Positions 27,542 through 36,854 of a DNA stretch of 62,232 nucleotides are shown piece after piece. The stretch covers positions 1-62,232 of the forward strand of contig CAZGBJ010000014.1 of NCBI GenBank assembly GCA_964523895.1, written 5' to 3'. The position numbers and the translations under genes are program-made. The notes beneath the pieces were generated by a model. The model did no database searches, was not told where the DNA came from, and worked only from the letters and a program-made list of their open reading frames with translations. This DNA is from UBA7359 sp964523895 (GTDB lineage Bacteria; Pseudomonadota; Gammaproteobacteria; Eutrophobiales; Eutrophobiaceae). Each line of letters starts with the position of its first letter. Positions within the stretch are counted from its first letter, which is position 1.

Positions 27542-28069
27542 TTATTTTATTGGCTCCATTATGGCATCCAGATTGAGGCGATCACAAAAATCAATAAAAT
27601 CTCCGCGAATTGCTGCAATAGAAGAATCCAGAGGGATGTTCACCATCATATGCAAAGAAAACATTTTGGCGGCAGTTTGTGATGCTTCGTAGGTATTTGA
27701 AGACAGTTCCTGAATACGTAATTGGTTGCTAGACATAAAGTTGGCGATTTCAAATATGATACCACTTTGATCAATTCCGACGACATCAACCGCATAGGGC
27801 ATTGAATCACCCTGTAAACTGTCAACTTCAGTTCGTTCTGTGAGAATCTTGATTTGGTGCTCTTGTTCAAGCTTGGCTAACATAGCTTCGATCTTGGCAA
27901 TTGCATCCCAGCTTCCAGACAGAAAAAGCATTAAGGAAAGTTTATGTCCGAGTACCTTAAATTGGCTATCGACTATATTACAGCCGCTGGATTCAGGTAA
28001 TTTGGAGAATGTGCGAACAATTTCGCTGGAATTTTCAATCAAGGTACTGACAACAAGATGTTTCTGCAT
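27542..28069 (-). CDS. gcvR: Glycine cleavage system regulator GcvR-like, two ACT domains
   Basis: 175 residues. Two ACT-type domains can be seen: residues about 5-75 (VVSTLIENSSEIVRTFSKLPESSGCNI) and about 90-165 (YAVDVVGIDQSGIIFEIANFMSSNQLRIQEL). In E. coli GcvR binds GcvA and represses gcvTHP in the absence of glycine. Position between dapA (divergent) and bcp matches E. coli. No gcvA or gcv operon is in the window, so the target is inferred only. Confidence 0.88.
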   Translation of the reverse strand: MQKHLVVSTLIENSSEIVRTFSKLPESSGCNIVDSQFKVLGHKLSLMLFLSGSWDAIAKIEAMLAKLEQEHQIKILTERTEVDSLQGDSMPYAVDVVGIDQSGIIFEIANFMSSNQLRIQELSSNTYEASQTAAKMFSLHMMVNIPLDSSIAAIRGDFIDFCDRLNLDAIMEPIK

Positions 28070-28235
28070 ACTTTGTGTGCTTATATCGGGTAATTATTGT
28101 AAAAACAGTCAGATTTTAGTGCTATTTACACAAACCAATCCTATATCGAATTATAAAAGCTCATTGCCCTTGTCATAGGGAGGCTTCATTAAGTACCATA
28201 CACGTTTTTCTCAATTACTCATAATTACTATTCAT

Positions 28236-29123
28236 ATGTTTAGCGGAAGTATGGTTGCTGTTGTTACCCCAATGCAGGCAGGGGTTCGTCCTGACACTGA
28301 ACTCGATCATCAGGCATTAGAAAATTTACTCGAATTTCATATCGAACAAGGGTCGGATGCAATCGTCTCTGTCGGAACAACGGGTGAATCCGCTACACTG
28401 ACGGAAAAAGAACACTGTGCTGTGATTAAGGAAATGGTGGAAATTGTTAATGGCCGGATTCCGGTAATTGCCGGTACCGGTGCAAACTCAACCATCGAAG
28501 CTATTGCGTTGACGACATGTGCGAAGAAGGTTGGTGCTGATGCCTGCTTATTGGTGACACCTTATTATAATAAGCCAACCCAGGAAGGTTTGTATCAACA
28601 TTACAAAGCGGTAGCTGAGACTGTCGATATTCCACAGATACTCTATAACGTTCCGGGCAGAACCGCGTGTGATATGTTGCCCGAAACAGTGATTCAGCTT
28701 GCCTCGATAGAAAATATTATCGGTGTTAAAGAAGCGACGGCGGATTTATCGAGAGTAAAGCAGATTCGCGAAAGCGCAGGTGATGACTTTCTCTTATTGA
28801 GTGGTGATGATGAAACCACGAAAGATTTTATTTTAGAAGGCGGTGATGGCACCATTTCAGTTACCGCTAACGTCGCACCGAAAGCGATGCATAAAATGTG
28901 CGCATTGGCATTAAAAGGTGATGCTGAAGGTGCAACGAAGATTGATGAAACACTCATCGGCCTTCATCAAAAATTATTTATAGAATCAAACCCGATACCG
29001 GTGAAATGGGCGGTATACAAATTGGGACTGATTCAGGCAGGTATCCGATTACCCATGACCTGGATGTCGGAATCAGTGGAAGCAGAATTACTAGAAGCCA
29101 TGAAACAGGCAGGAGTTATATAA
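28236..29123 (+). CDS. dapA: 4-hydroxy-tetrahydrodipicolinate synthase
   Basis: 295 residues. First committed enzyme of lysine and diaminopimelate synthesis. The Schiff-base lysine is K165 (GVKEATAD), the proton-relay tyrosine Y137 in YNVPGRT, and GTTGES and TPYYNKPTQEG are conserved. Eight bases upstream of bamC, the E. coli order dapA-bamC. Confidence 0.97.
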   Translation: MFSGSMVAVVTPMQAGVRPDTELDHQALENLLEFHIEQGSDAIVSVGTTGESATLTEKEHCAVIKEMVEIVNGRIPVIAGTGANSTIEAIALTTCAKKVGADACLLVTPYYNKPTQEGLYQHYKAVAETVDIPQILYNVPGRTACDMLPETVIQLASIENIIGVKEATADLSRVKQIRESAGDDFLLLSGDDETTKDFILEGGDGTISVTANVAPKAMHKMCALALKGDAEGATKIDETLIGLHQKLFIESNPIPVKWAVYKLGLIQAGIRLPMTWMSESVEAELLEAMKQAGVI

Positions 29124-29131
29124 TTAATACC

Positions 29132-30184
29132 ATGATAATTTTAAGAAATTTAATTTTACTCGTTTGCGCATCAAGTATTTTCGCTTGCTCTTCTTTGCCC
29201 AGCCTGGATGAAGTATTACCGGATAAACGAAAAACATATCAAAAGAGCAAAGATTTACCCGCGCTGGAAGTTCCTCCTGATCTAACAGTGACTGAAGGCG
29301 AATACGCGGCAGCCATTCCCAGTGATGAACAATCAAATACTTTAAGTGAATTTCAAAAACAACGTGCTGCAGGCACACGTAAATCAGTTGGCGGTGCGGT
29401 ACTCGGCGGCGGTCAATCTGAAGGCGAACAGTGGTTAGCTTTACAAGGATCATCTGCTGATATCTGGCCTCAGTTACGTGTGTTTTGGCAAGAGAAAGGT
29501 TATGAACTGGATCTGGATGATGCAGAGTTAGGTGTGTTGGAAACGAGCTGGAAAGAAGGTGAAGGCGATAAACATAAATTCAAGGTTTTTGCAGAGCCAG
29601 GAGAATCTAACGATACAGTTATATTCTTATCTAGTGAAAGACAAGAACTGTCTGAAGGTGCCTGGTTAGCAGCTGGAGCTGATGTGACTTTAGAAAAGAA
29701 AATCATTCGTAAATTAAGTCTGCATTTTTACGGTACTGAATTTGAAGGCACAGCAAGTGTTGCAGATAGCAGTAGTTCTTCTTCAACATCAACTAAAATA
29801 AAACCGATAAGACCAAAGACAGAAGAGCTTGATGCCGGTGACGGAAAAAGTTATTTGGCAGTCCCTCTGGAATTCACCCGTGCATGGCGAGATACTGAAC
29901 TGGTAATGCAGCGCGCAGGTTATCTGGTTCAAGATAGAAATCAGGAAAAAGGAACCTACAATTTTCTTTATTACCGACCGAAAGGTGAAGAAAAGAAAGG
30001 CCTGTTAAGTAAGTTGAAATTCTGGGGTGACGATGAAGATGAAGGCACTCTCTATCAGTTAAGTTTGACCGGTGTTGGTAATAAGACCGAAGTGATTGTT
30101 ATGAATGAAGAAGAGGAATGGGCAACGGGGGAGGATGCCGGGGTTATTCTTTCTACATTAAAGGATTTATATAACCGTCTCTAA
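29132..30184 (+). CDS. bamC: Outer-membrane assembly lipoprotein BamC
   Basis: 350 residues from the ATG at 29132; an upstream in-frame start at 29006 lies inside dapA and would hide the signal peptide. The lipobox ends IFAC with Cys19. An unstructured BamD-binding segment follows (YQKSKDLPALEVPPDLT), then two helix-grip domains, about 105-215 (WLALQGSSADIWPQLRVFWQEKGYELD) and about 240-350. Part of the BAM complex with BamB at 32.5 kb. Confidence 0.93.
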   Translation: MIILRNLILLVCASSIFACSSLPSLDEVLPDKRKTYQKSKDLPALEVPPDLTVTEGEYAAAIPSDEQSNTLSEFQKQRAAGTRKSVGGAVLGGGQSEGEQWLALQGSSADIWPQLRVFWQEKGYELDLDDAELGVLETSWKEGEGDKHKFKVFAEPGESNDTVIFLSSERQELSEGAWLAAGADVTLEKKIIRKLSLHFYGTEFEGTASVADSSSSSSTSTKIKPIRPKTEELDAGDGKSYLAVPLEFTRAWRDTELVMQRAGYLVQDRNQEKGTYNFLYYRPKGEEKKGLLSKLKFWGDDEDEGTLYQLSLTGVGNKTEVIVMNEEEEWATGEDAGVILSTLKDLYNRL

Positions 30185-30193
30185 GATATTTAT

Positions 30194-30221
30194 TGCTCCT
30201 TCGTATTTATACGAAGGAGCA
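30194..30221. terminator. Hairpin after bamC
   Basis: TGCTCCTTCGT (30194-30204) pairs perfectly with ACGAAGGAGCA (30211-30221), with A-T closing the loop further. It starts ten bases after the bamC stop. The following sequence TAAAAATATTATT lacks a solid T-run, so intrinsic termination is plausible, not certain. Confidence 0.6.
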
Positions 30222-30269
30222 TAAAAATATTATTCTAGCTAATATAATTTTAATTCTTTTCTAGCATTA

Positions 30270-30490
30270 GTTTCGCCTTCTACGGCGAGTCTCTTTTTCA
30301 AAGATGAAAAAGAAACCAAAAAATCTTTCCCCCAAATAGCTTGCCCTACGGGTACCCTCGTTTTTGTTCTATTTTAAACGGCACGCGTATAGACGACGTC
30401 CCTGTCGTCAATACGCTTTCGCAACATCCTTGTCGCTCAACCCTTTAAAATAGAACAAGAACGAGGCAAGCAATAAGGGGATCAACTAAG
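30270..30490. repeat. Compound palindromic repeat D after bamC
   Basis: Three nested dyads are visible. TCTTTTTCA (30292-30300) pairs with TGAAAAAGA (30305-30313). A long outer arm, 30356-30378, matches the reverse complement of 30444-30466 at 22 of 23 bases (CCTCGTTTTTGTTCTATTTT). Inside it, GCGTATAGACGAC (30385-30397) pairs with GTCGTCAATACGC (30404-30416) at 12 of 13. The CGGCGAGTCTCTTTTTC lead-in resembles repeats I associate with other gammaproteobacterial intergenic regions, but I cannot confirm that here. Confidence 0.75.
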
Positions 30491-30515
30491 GTTCAAGGGA
30501 CACATATCAATCTTC

Positions 30516-30980
30516 TTAATATCGAATATTTAATTTTCTATAAATTGCTGACATCAGCCATAGGGGGCCGATGAGCAGGAACTGGATATCTTTAAAAAAG
30601 GAAGGTCGTTTCTTTTCTATTTCGTGCCCAATAAATTGACCAATCCATGCCGCGACAAAAAGACAAACAAATAGAATAAATACATTGTCCTGAGTTTTAT
30701 TTAGCCATAGCAGTAAGGAATACATGAGTGCATTGTAGACAAGCATTCCAATAGCTAAATGCCATGAAAGGCAAAAATAATAAACTGAGGAAAAAATTAT
30801 AAGAAGTGAACACCAATTTAGTATCAGATAAGAATGCTGAATCCGGGGAAACGGCGCGACCCATAGCATGCCGAGTAAGCTAAAAACAATGACGGGTACG
30901 CAGATCCAGTGGATTAATTTATTTGAAGGGTGTTGATGGCTTTGACTATATTCTTCAAGATATTGGTTTACGTAATTCAT
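30516..30980 (-). CDS. Mpo1-like (DUF962) membrane protein
   Basis: 154 residues with four hydrophobic segments (about 27-45, 50-70, 73-92 and 95-115). The start carries the family signature YSQSHQHPSNKLIHWICVP: histidines H16, H24 pattern HP-x-N-x(3)-H. A second His set, in the FIGHEIEKKRPSFF segment, completes the likely iron site. Yeast Mpo1 is an Fe(II) dioxygenase in fatty-acid alpha-oxidation; the bacterial role is not established. It is 37 bases downstream of der. Confidence 0.85.
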   Translation of the reverse strand: MNYVNQYLEEYSQSHQHPSNKLIHWICVPVIVFSLLGMLWVAPFPRIQHSYLILNWCSLLIIFSSVYYFCLSWHLAIGMLVYNALMYSLLLWLNKTQDNVFILFVCLFVAAWIGQFIGHEIEKKRPSFFKDIQFLLIGPLWLMSAIYRKLNIRY

Positions 30981-31017
30981 TTAATCGGAATCAGATGTAA
31001 GGTAGACAAGTATAGTA

Positions 31018-32415
31018 TCATCGTTTTTTAGCAAACTTCATTAAACGTTTTCGTTTATTCAGTTGTCGTTGTGTCAATTCGTTCTTCTTCCCTTTAAACG
31101 GATTATCGCCACCTTTGAAGTCGATCAATACAGCGGTGCCAACCAGGTTTAATTTTTTACGAAATACTTTTGCCAGGTAGCGTCTGTATGAATCGGGTAC
31201 TTTGTCTATTTGATTGCCGTGTATGATGACGCGGATTGGGTTTGTTTCACCTATGTGCGCGTAGCGTAATTTTATACGACGGTTTTGTACCATTTGCGGT
31301 GGATTTTTATTGACGGCATATTCCAGAATATCGGTCATGTCCGAAGTAGAAACGTTAATATTCAAAGACTTTTCTATTTGATTAATACTTTTAAATAAAT
31401 CACCGACGCCAGTGCCATGTAGGGCAGAGATGTTATGATGTTTTGCGTAATCAACAAATACAAATTTTCGTTCGAGCTGCGCTTTTACTCTTTCTTTATC
31501 TGATGCTTCCATGCCGTCCAGTTTGTTAACAGCAATGATGACGGATTTACCGCTGTCTTCAATCATGCCTAATAAAGTGCTGTCCTGATCGGTAACGCCT
31601 TCGGTGGCATCAATAACAAGAATAATAATCGTTGCCGCTTCTATGGCTTCAAATGATTTCAGTATGCTGAATTTTTCTATGGCATCATGAACTTTACTCT
31701 TTTTACGTACTCCGGCAGTATCAATTAGAATGTAATCTTTGCCGTTTTTTTGAAACGGAACTCTTATGCTATCTCGTGTTGTACCCGGATGGTCGAAGGT
31801 AAGAACACGTTCCTCACCTATCATTCTGTTAACTAAAGTTGATTTGCCAACATTCGGTCTGCCCAGGACAGAGATTGAAATTGCAGTTGTCTCTTCTTCC
31901 ATTTCTACGGTTGTATCAGGAATACTTTTGGCAATACTTTCTAATAGTGCAGTAACGCCATCACCGCGTTTGGCAGAAATAGGTAAAACATAATCTAGCC
32001 CAAGACTAAAAAAATCACTCATAGCTTGACCAGGTTCATGTCCTTCAACTTTATTAACAGCGAGGAAAATAGGCTTATCCAGTTTTCTAAATTGTTCTAT
32101 TAGTGTTTCATCAACGTGAGTGAGACCAATACGTCCATCAACAATCCAGATCAACACAGATGCCTCACTTGCGGCCAACATAGATTGTTCTGTCATTAAT
32201 ACCGCAACATCTTTGCTATCATGATCCTCTTCACCAATACCGCCGGTATCAATGATTAGAAAGGTTTGGGAACCATGATGCGTAACACCGTATTGACGAT
32301 CACGAGTCACTCCCGGTCGATCTGCGACCAGGGCATCACGAGTTGATGTCAGGCGATTAAAAAGAGTAGATTTACCAACATTGGGGCGACCAACGATGGC
32401 GATAACGGGCTTCAT
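31018..32415 (-). CDS. der: Ribosome-assembly GTPase Der (EngA), tandem G domains
   Basis: 465 residues. Two GTPase domains in series: first G1 GRPNVGKSTLFN at about residues 8-19 with DTGGIG and NKVEG, second G1 GRPNVGKSTLVN at about 185 with DTAGVRKKSKV and NKLDG. A KH-like domain and a very basic tail (about 350-465) follow. Acts in 50S subunit maturation. Last gene of the ndk-to-der block, downstream of bamB. Confidence 0.97.
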   Translation of the reverse strand: MKPVIAIVGRPNVGKSTLFNRLTSTRDALVADRPGVTRDRQYGVTHHGSQTFLIIDTGGIGEEDHDSKDVAVLMTEQSMLAASEASVLIWIVDGRIGLTHVDETLIEQFRKLDKPIFLAVNKVEGHEPGQAMSDFFSLGLDYVLPISAKRGDGVTALLESIAKSIPDTTVEMEEETTAISISVLGRPNVGKSTLVNRMIGEERVLTFDHPGTTRDSIRVPFQKNGKDYILIDTAGVRKKSKVHDAIEKFSILKSFEAIEAATIIILVIDATEGVTDQDSTLLGMIEDSGKSVIIAVNKLDGMEASDKERVKAQLERKFVFVDYAKHHNISALHGTGVGDLFKSINQIEKSLNINVSTSDMTDILEYAVNKNPPQMVQNRRIKLRYAHIGETNPIRVIIHGNQIDKVPDSYRRYLAKVFRKKLNLVGTAVLIDFKGGDNPFKGKKNELTQRQLNKRKRLMKFAKKR

Positions 32416-32467
32416 AGGACTTTCAGGGCTTGTAAGTTTGTTGGTTCATAAGCAATGCGAAGAGAGA

Positions 32468-33868
32468 TTACTCTTCTTCTTCATCATCACCAGTGAATAT
32501 ATCAAGGAAGCGTCCAAATAAAGAACCTTCTTCTTTTTCTTCAGTTGGAACTTCGGATGCTATTTCTTCGCTTTCGCTAATTTCTTCAGTCGGAACTGGT
32601 GGTTCAAGCTCTTCGATTTCAAGAGGAGTTACTTCTTCAAGTATGGTTTTCTGCTCAAGAATAATCTTCTTTGGAAACTCTTTTGGTTCTAAACCGGAAT
32701 AAGTATAGGCGGAAAGTGTGCCGCCACTTGAATAAGCAAAGAGTATATTATTCGAAACAATTGGTTGAGTCAGAATGGAGGCACTATCTATTTGAGTTCT
32801 CGCGCTAATGTCGCCCGTTGTGATATCTAACCAGTGTAAATAACCTTCAAGGTCACCCACGACAATTCTATCTCCCAATACGCTAGGACCTGTCACTTGC
32901 CGGTGAGCTAATTTCTCCTGCTTCCAGATGGACGTTCCCGAGAATCGGTCTAATGCCCAAACATTACCTGTTTCATCTGTGACATAGAGGTTGCTAGCAT
33001 CGGCACCAAGTTCAGCATGAGAGGAAATGTCTCGTTGCCAAAGTATTTGTCCACTTTGTAATGATAAGGCTGAGACGTTGGCCTGGAATGTAGTGACATA
33101 TATTACGTCACCTACGATTAATGGTTGAGAATCGATATCGACCATTCTTTCGAGTTCACTTCTGCCTCTTGAGACTGCGACTTTAGTTTCCCAGATTAAT
33201 TTACCGGTTTTAAGTTCCAGGGCAGTGACACGACCGCCATCGAAACCGGCAATGATCAAACCATTAGAAATAACAGGCGTACTTGTTCCCCGAAGTGTTA
33301 AAGCTGGAACTGTTCGGTCATAAATCCAGAGACGTTCACCACTGGTTGCGTCCAATGCGAAAATTTTACCGTCTATGGTTCTAACGACGACGACGCTATC
33401 GGCTTCTTTTGGTGAAGAAAGAATTTCGCTTGATACGGTTGATCGCCATATTTCTTCACCAGTTTCGGCGGATAGACTGAGCACTTCACCTTCGCTAGTG
33501 CCGACCATGACCAGATTTGCGTCAGCACCAGGTCCGCCTGTGATGGATAGTTCACTATCGTTATGCCATACGTCCTTACCTGAATTAGCATAAAGTGCAG
33601 TGATATTGCCGCGCGTATCGGCGATAAAGATTTTATCGTTCAGGATTGCTGGAACAAGCTTTATAAATAATTCGTCTGTGCCTTTTCCTACATTTTCTGA
33701 CCAGACTTGGTCCAAATGAGTTGTTTCAGAAAAATCGACCAGCTCTGATGGTGGTTCTGAATTATCGACTCCTGCGCCCATATAACCAGCGAGGATTTTC
33801 TTGGCGCCGCAACCAAAGCATACAGACAGAATAAGCAGTAGGGCAAAAACACGAAATGTCGTAAACAA
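32468..33868 (-). CDS. bamB: Outer-membrane assembly protein BamB with acidic C-terminal extension
   Basis: 466 residues, about 75 longer than E. coli BamB (392). TTG start at 33868 with AGGA six bases upstream; no ATG lies near. The signal peptide ends CFGC, an imperfect lipobox (Cys20). Residues about 50-392 are an eight-blade beta-propeller with repeats such as SGKDVWHNDSEL, TGEEIWRS, SGERLWIYDR and TGKLIWETKV; LTLRGTSTP and LEGYLHWLD match E. coli. Residues 393-466 form a Glu/Pro-rich tail with a small amphipathic stretch SLFGRFLDIF. BAM partner of BamC. Confidence 0.93.
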   Translation of the reverse strand: MFTTFRVFALLLILSVCFGCGAKKILAGYMGAGVDNSEPPSELVDFSETTHLDQVWSENVGKGTDELFIKLVPAILNDKIFIADTRGNITALYANSGKDVWHNDSELSITGGPGADANLVMVGTSEGEVLSLSAETGEEIWRSTVSSEILSSPKEADSVVVVRTIDGKIFALDATSGERLWIYDRTVPALTLRGTSTPVISNGLIIAGFDGGRVTALELKTGKLIWETKVAVSRGRSELERMVDIDSQPLIVGDVIYVTTFQANVSALSLQSGQILWQRDISSHAELGADASNLYVTDETGNVWALDRFSGTSIWKQEKLAHRQVTGPSVLGDRIVVGDLEGYLHWLDITTGDISARTQIDSASILTQPIVSNNILFAYSSGGTLSAYTYSGLEPKEFPKKIILEQKTILEEVTPLEIEELEPPVPTEEISESEEIASEVPTEEKEEGSLFGRFLDIFTGDDEEEE

Positions 33869-33869
33869 G

Positions 33870-34496
33870 TTAAATCCTGCCTAAATTGTCCAGTTTCATT
33901 TGTAGTATCGATTGTCCCGTTTCAGCGGTATTCGCTAACGCTTTTTGGTAGGCTTGTCTTGCTTCTGCAGTTTTATTTTGCTTAACAAAAATATCACCAC
34001 GTAATTCTTCATAACGGGCAAAAAAATCACCCGGCTCACTTACCTGTAGTGTATCTGTAGCAAGATCTAATTTATTGCCAGAAATTAATACACGAGCCAG
34101 ACGTAATCGCGCTACATGGCCAAACTCTTCTTGAGAATTATTTTTCAGTACCCAACGTAGATGAGTTTCAGCTTGTTCGAGATCGCCGGTTTCGGCTGCA
34201 ATTTTGGCCAACATCAAGGTTGCAAATATGGCATAAGAACTTGTTTTATAGTCATCAATGATGCGATTTGCGTAGATACCCATATTTTCAGTATCGTTGG
34301 CACGTGATGCGATCAGCATTTGTTCATAAAGTATTGATGCTGCTTCTGCTTGTTGTGCTGTATGGCCGTCATAGGCACGCAAACCAAATATTGCCGTAAT
34401 ACCAATAACGATACCAGCCATAATAGATTTGCCGTTTTCGTTCCACCATTTTTTAATGGCTTCAGCCTGTTCTTCTTCAGTTCTGTATTCGTCCAC
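33870..34496 (-). CDS. yfgM: YfgM/ancillary SecYEG translocon subunit family
   Basis: 208 residues from a GTG start (34496), preceded by GGAG. The cytoplasmic start EYRTEEEQAEAIKKWWNENGK is typical of YfgM. One membrane segment (about 25-42) follows, then a periplasmic TPR-like domain (about 70-205). In E. coli YfgM works with PpiD at the Sec translocon. Between hisS and bamB, as in E. coli. Confidence 0.92.
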   Translation of the reverse strand: MDEYRTEEEQAEAIKKWWNENGKSIMAGIVIGITAIFGLRAYDGHTAQQAEAASILYEQMLIASRANDTENMGIYANRIIDDYKTSSYAIFATLMLAKIAAETGDLEQAETHLRWVLKNNSQEEFGHVARLRLARVLISGNKLDLATDTLQVSEPGDFFARYEELRGDIFVKQNKTAEARQAYQKALANTAETGQSILQMKLDNLGRI

Positions 34497-34624
34497 TTCT
34501 TAATCTCCAGAAGGTACATGAGGTGCTTTAAAAAGCACTTTTGATATTTTTATGCGGAACCCTTGCCCACACAAAAAGGGCGACATTATAACGTGGGTTT
34601 TGCGTTTGTTTAGTCTAAAGACGC

Positions 34625-35911
34625 TTATTTTTCTGCAATTGCCTGAATCGAGAGCCATGTACTGAGGAAATTTGCTAATTCAGACTGTTTAATAACCGTT
34701 TGCTCCTCATCACTGCGTAAATATTTGATTGTGATCTGGTTATTTTCAAGCTCATCGTCGCCTAAAATCAGAGCAAGTTCTGCCCCTGACTTGTCGGCTT
34801 TTTTAAACTGGCTCTTAAAACTACCGCCACCACAATGACTCAAAATTCTGATGCCAGGTAACTGGTTTCGCATTTGTTCAGCCAGCAACATACCCGGTTT
34901 AATTGCCTGCTCTCCCGAAATCAGTAAATAAACATGCGGCGTGTATATATCAGGCATATTTTCAAAGTTGGCTAATTCTAATAAGCGTTCAAGGCCTATG
35001 GCGAAACCAACCGCAGGCGTCGGAGAAGCACCATGCTGCTCGACCAAACCATCATAACGACCACCTGCACAAACAGTACCTTGGGCACCGAGTTGATTGC
35101 TTATCCATTCAAATACTGTTTTTCCATAATAATCCAGACCTCGAACCAGTCTTGGATTTACCTTGTACTGGATTTCGGCAGCGTCCAGTATTTCTCTTAA
35201 ACTGGCAAAATGCTCGGCAGATTCCGGGTCAAGATATTCATCCAGTATTGGCGCAGCCTTGATTAAGGATTGCATGTCAGGATCTTTGCTATCAAGAAGT
35301 CGTAGGGGATTTTTTTCAAGTCTTATTAAGCAATCTTCATCAAGCTGTTCTTTATTCGATAAAAAATATTCAACCAATATTTCTCTGTATTTTAAACGTG
35401 ACTCAGTTGTACCGAGAGAATTTATTTCCAGACTAATATCATCGAGATTTAATGCTTTCCATAGTCGGGCACACATTAGTATTTGTTCGGCATCAATATC
35501 GGGGCCGCTAAAACCAAAAGCTTCAACACCTATTTGATGAAATTGTCTCTGCCTGCCTTTTTGCGGACGCTCATGACGAAACATTGGACCTGTATACCAA
35601 AGTCGCTGTGTCTGGTTATGAAAAAGACCATGTTCAATTCCTGCACGCACACATCCTGCCGTTCCTTCAGGTCTTAAGGTCAGGCTGGTGTTATTACGAT
35701 CATCAAAGCTATACATTTCCTTGGAAACAATATCGGTATTGTCCCCAATTGAACGTTTGAATAGTTCTGTTTTTTCGACGATAGGCAGGCGAATTTCCTG
35801 ATAAGAATATTGGTGCAGAATATTGCTGATAGTCTTTTCCAGATATTGCCAATACGGCGTGTCATGCATAAGAATATCATGCATACCACGAACCGCCTGT
35901 AACTTAGCCAT
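34625..35911 (-). CDS. hisS: Histidyl-tRNA synthetase
   Basis: 428 residues from the ATG at 35911, which gives MAKLQAVRGMHD; the TTG two codons earlier is less likely because the ATG has GAGG eight bases upstream. Class II motifs: motif 1 near RLPIVEKTELFKRSIGD, motif 2 RLWYTGPMFRHERPQKGRQRQFHQIG, HisA GLDYYGKTVFEW, and motif 3 AVGFAIGLERL. Follows rodZ directly; ispG, usual between them, is absent. Confidence 0.97.
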   Translation of the reverse strand: MAKLQAVRGMHDILMHDTPYWQYLEKTISNILHQYSYQEIRLPIVEKTELFKRSIGDNTDIVSKEMYSFDDRNNTSLTLRPEGTAGCVRAGIEHGLFHNQTQRLWYTGPMFRHERPQKGRQRQFHQIGVEAFGFSGPDIDAEQILMCARLWKALNLDDISLEINSLGTTESRLKYREILVEYFLSNKEQLDEDCLIRLEKNPLRLLDSKDPDMQSLIKAAPILDEYLDPESAEHFASLREILDAAEIQYKVNPRLVRGLDYYGKTVFEWISNQLGAQGTVCAGGRYDGLVEQHGASPTPAVGFAIGLERLLELANFENMPDIYTPHVYLLISGEQAIKPGMLLAEQMRNQLPGIRILSHCGGGSFKSQFKKADKSGAELALILGDDELENNQITIKYLRSDEEQTVIKQSELANFLSTWLSIQAIAEK

Positions 35912-35930
35912 TAACAAGTCCTCTAATCAA

Positions 35931-36854
35931 TTACTCAGGAAGAGTAAAGCGGGCAATACCAGCTCTGGAATATGGCTCAGCATCAAAAGGTTTTCCATTA
36001 AATTTAATTGAGACACCTTTTGAAAAACCCAATAATACGGTCAGTGGTGCTGTACCACTGATGCTATATTCTTTCCCAGCAAGAGCGAGGTCGTGAAATA
36101 GACGGTTATTGTTTTTATCGTTAATCTCTATCCATGAATCGCTTGTCAATTTCATATCTATCGTATCAGGTCCCTGTCCTGAAACAGACAAGGATGAATT
36201 ATCATCTGATCTTTCTGTTGGCGTTGTTTCAACAGTTTGCTCTTCATCATATACCTCTAATTCAGAGATATCGTTAGTAATAGAAAGTAGAGAGGTAGTA
36301 GGTTCGATATCGACGCCTTCTGCCATATTATTGTTCGGTGATTGCCAAGAGCCAGGGTGATTTATTATTTTATATGTAATATCAGTACCATTAATACTTG
36401 TTTCTGTATTTAGCTGTTCATTGCTTTTTTGAGTGTTAACTACAAAATTACTCTGGTACCAAATAAGAAGCAATAAGACGAGTCCTAAAGTTATAAGGTA
36501 GGTAAATGCTTTAACGGGTTTGTCGTTACTGCTTACCTGTGATGGTGGTTTTACTTCAGGTAGTATTTCGGGTGGTGGAGGTGGTGAATCAGCATTATAG
36601 AGTTTAATGATTTCGTCAGCATCAGCACCAACAACCTTGGCGTAACTGCGTAAATAACCTCTAACATAAATAGCTGAAGGCATTCCTTCCGAGCTATCAT
36701 TTTCTATAGCTTCAATAATTTTTACGTCAAGATGAATTCGCTTAGCGATTTCCTGTATAGAGAGTTTAAGTTCCTCCCGTTGTAAGCGTAATACTTGTCC
36801 CGGAGTCTCAAACATATCTGTGTTGTTATTATTTGTAGAAGTATCGACCATCAT
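35931..36854 (-). CDS. rodZ: Cytoskeletal protein RodZ
   Basis: 307 residues. N-terminal HTH (about 16-90) starts PGQVLRLQREELKLSIQEIAKRIHLD, which in E. coli binds MreB. A proline-rich linker PPPPPEILPE (91-100), a membrane segment at 117-134, and a C-terminal beta domain (DUF4115, about 230-307) follow. Its ATG overlaps the pilF stop (ATGA). Determines rod shape. Confidence 0.94.
   Translation of the reverse strand: MMVDTSTNNNNTDMFETPGQVLRLQREELKLSIQEIAKRIHLDVKIIEAIENDSSEGMPSAIYVRGYLRSYAKVVGADADEIIKLYNADSPPPPPEILPEVKPPSQVSSNDKPVKAFTYLITLGLVLLLLIWYQSNFVVNTQKSNEQLNTETSINGTDITYKIINHPGSWQSPNNNMAEGVDIEPTTSLLSITNDISELEVYDEEQTVETTPTERSDDNSSLSVSGQGPDTIDMKLTSDSWIEINDKNNNRLFHDLALAGKEYSISGTAPLTVLLGFSKGVSIKFNGKPFDAEPYSRAGIARFTLPE

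Larger units (their letters stand above)
30185..30515. other. 331-bp intergenic region between convergent bamC and Mpo1-like gene
   Basis: It holds no gene. From left to right it contains the 11-bp hairpin just after bamC, then a compound palindromic repeat (see entry at 30270-30490). The first hairpin probably protects or ends the bamC mRNA; the rest looks like an interspersed repeat insertion. Confidence 0.7.

Noticed and set aside
29006..29131. Longer N-terminus for BamC
   Set aside because: It lies in dapA and would bury the lipoprotein signal peptide that begins at 29132.
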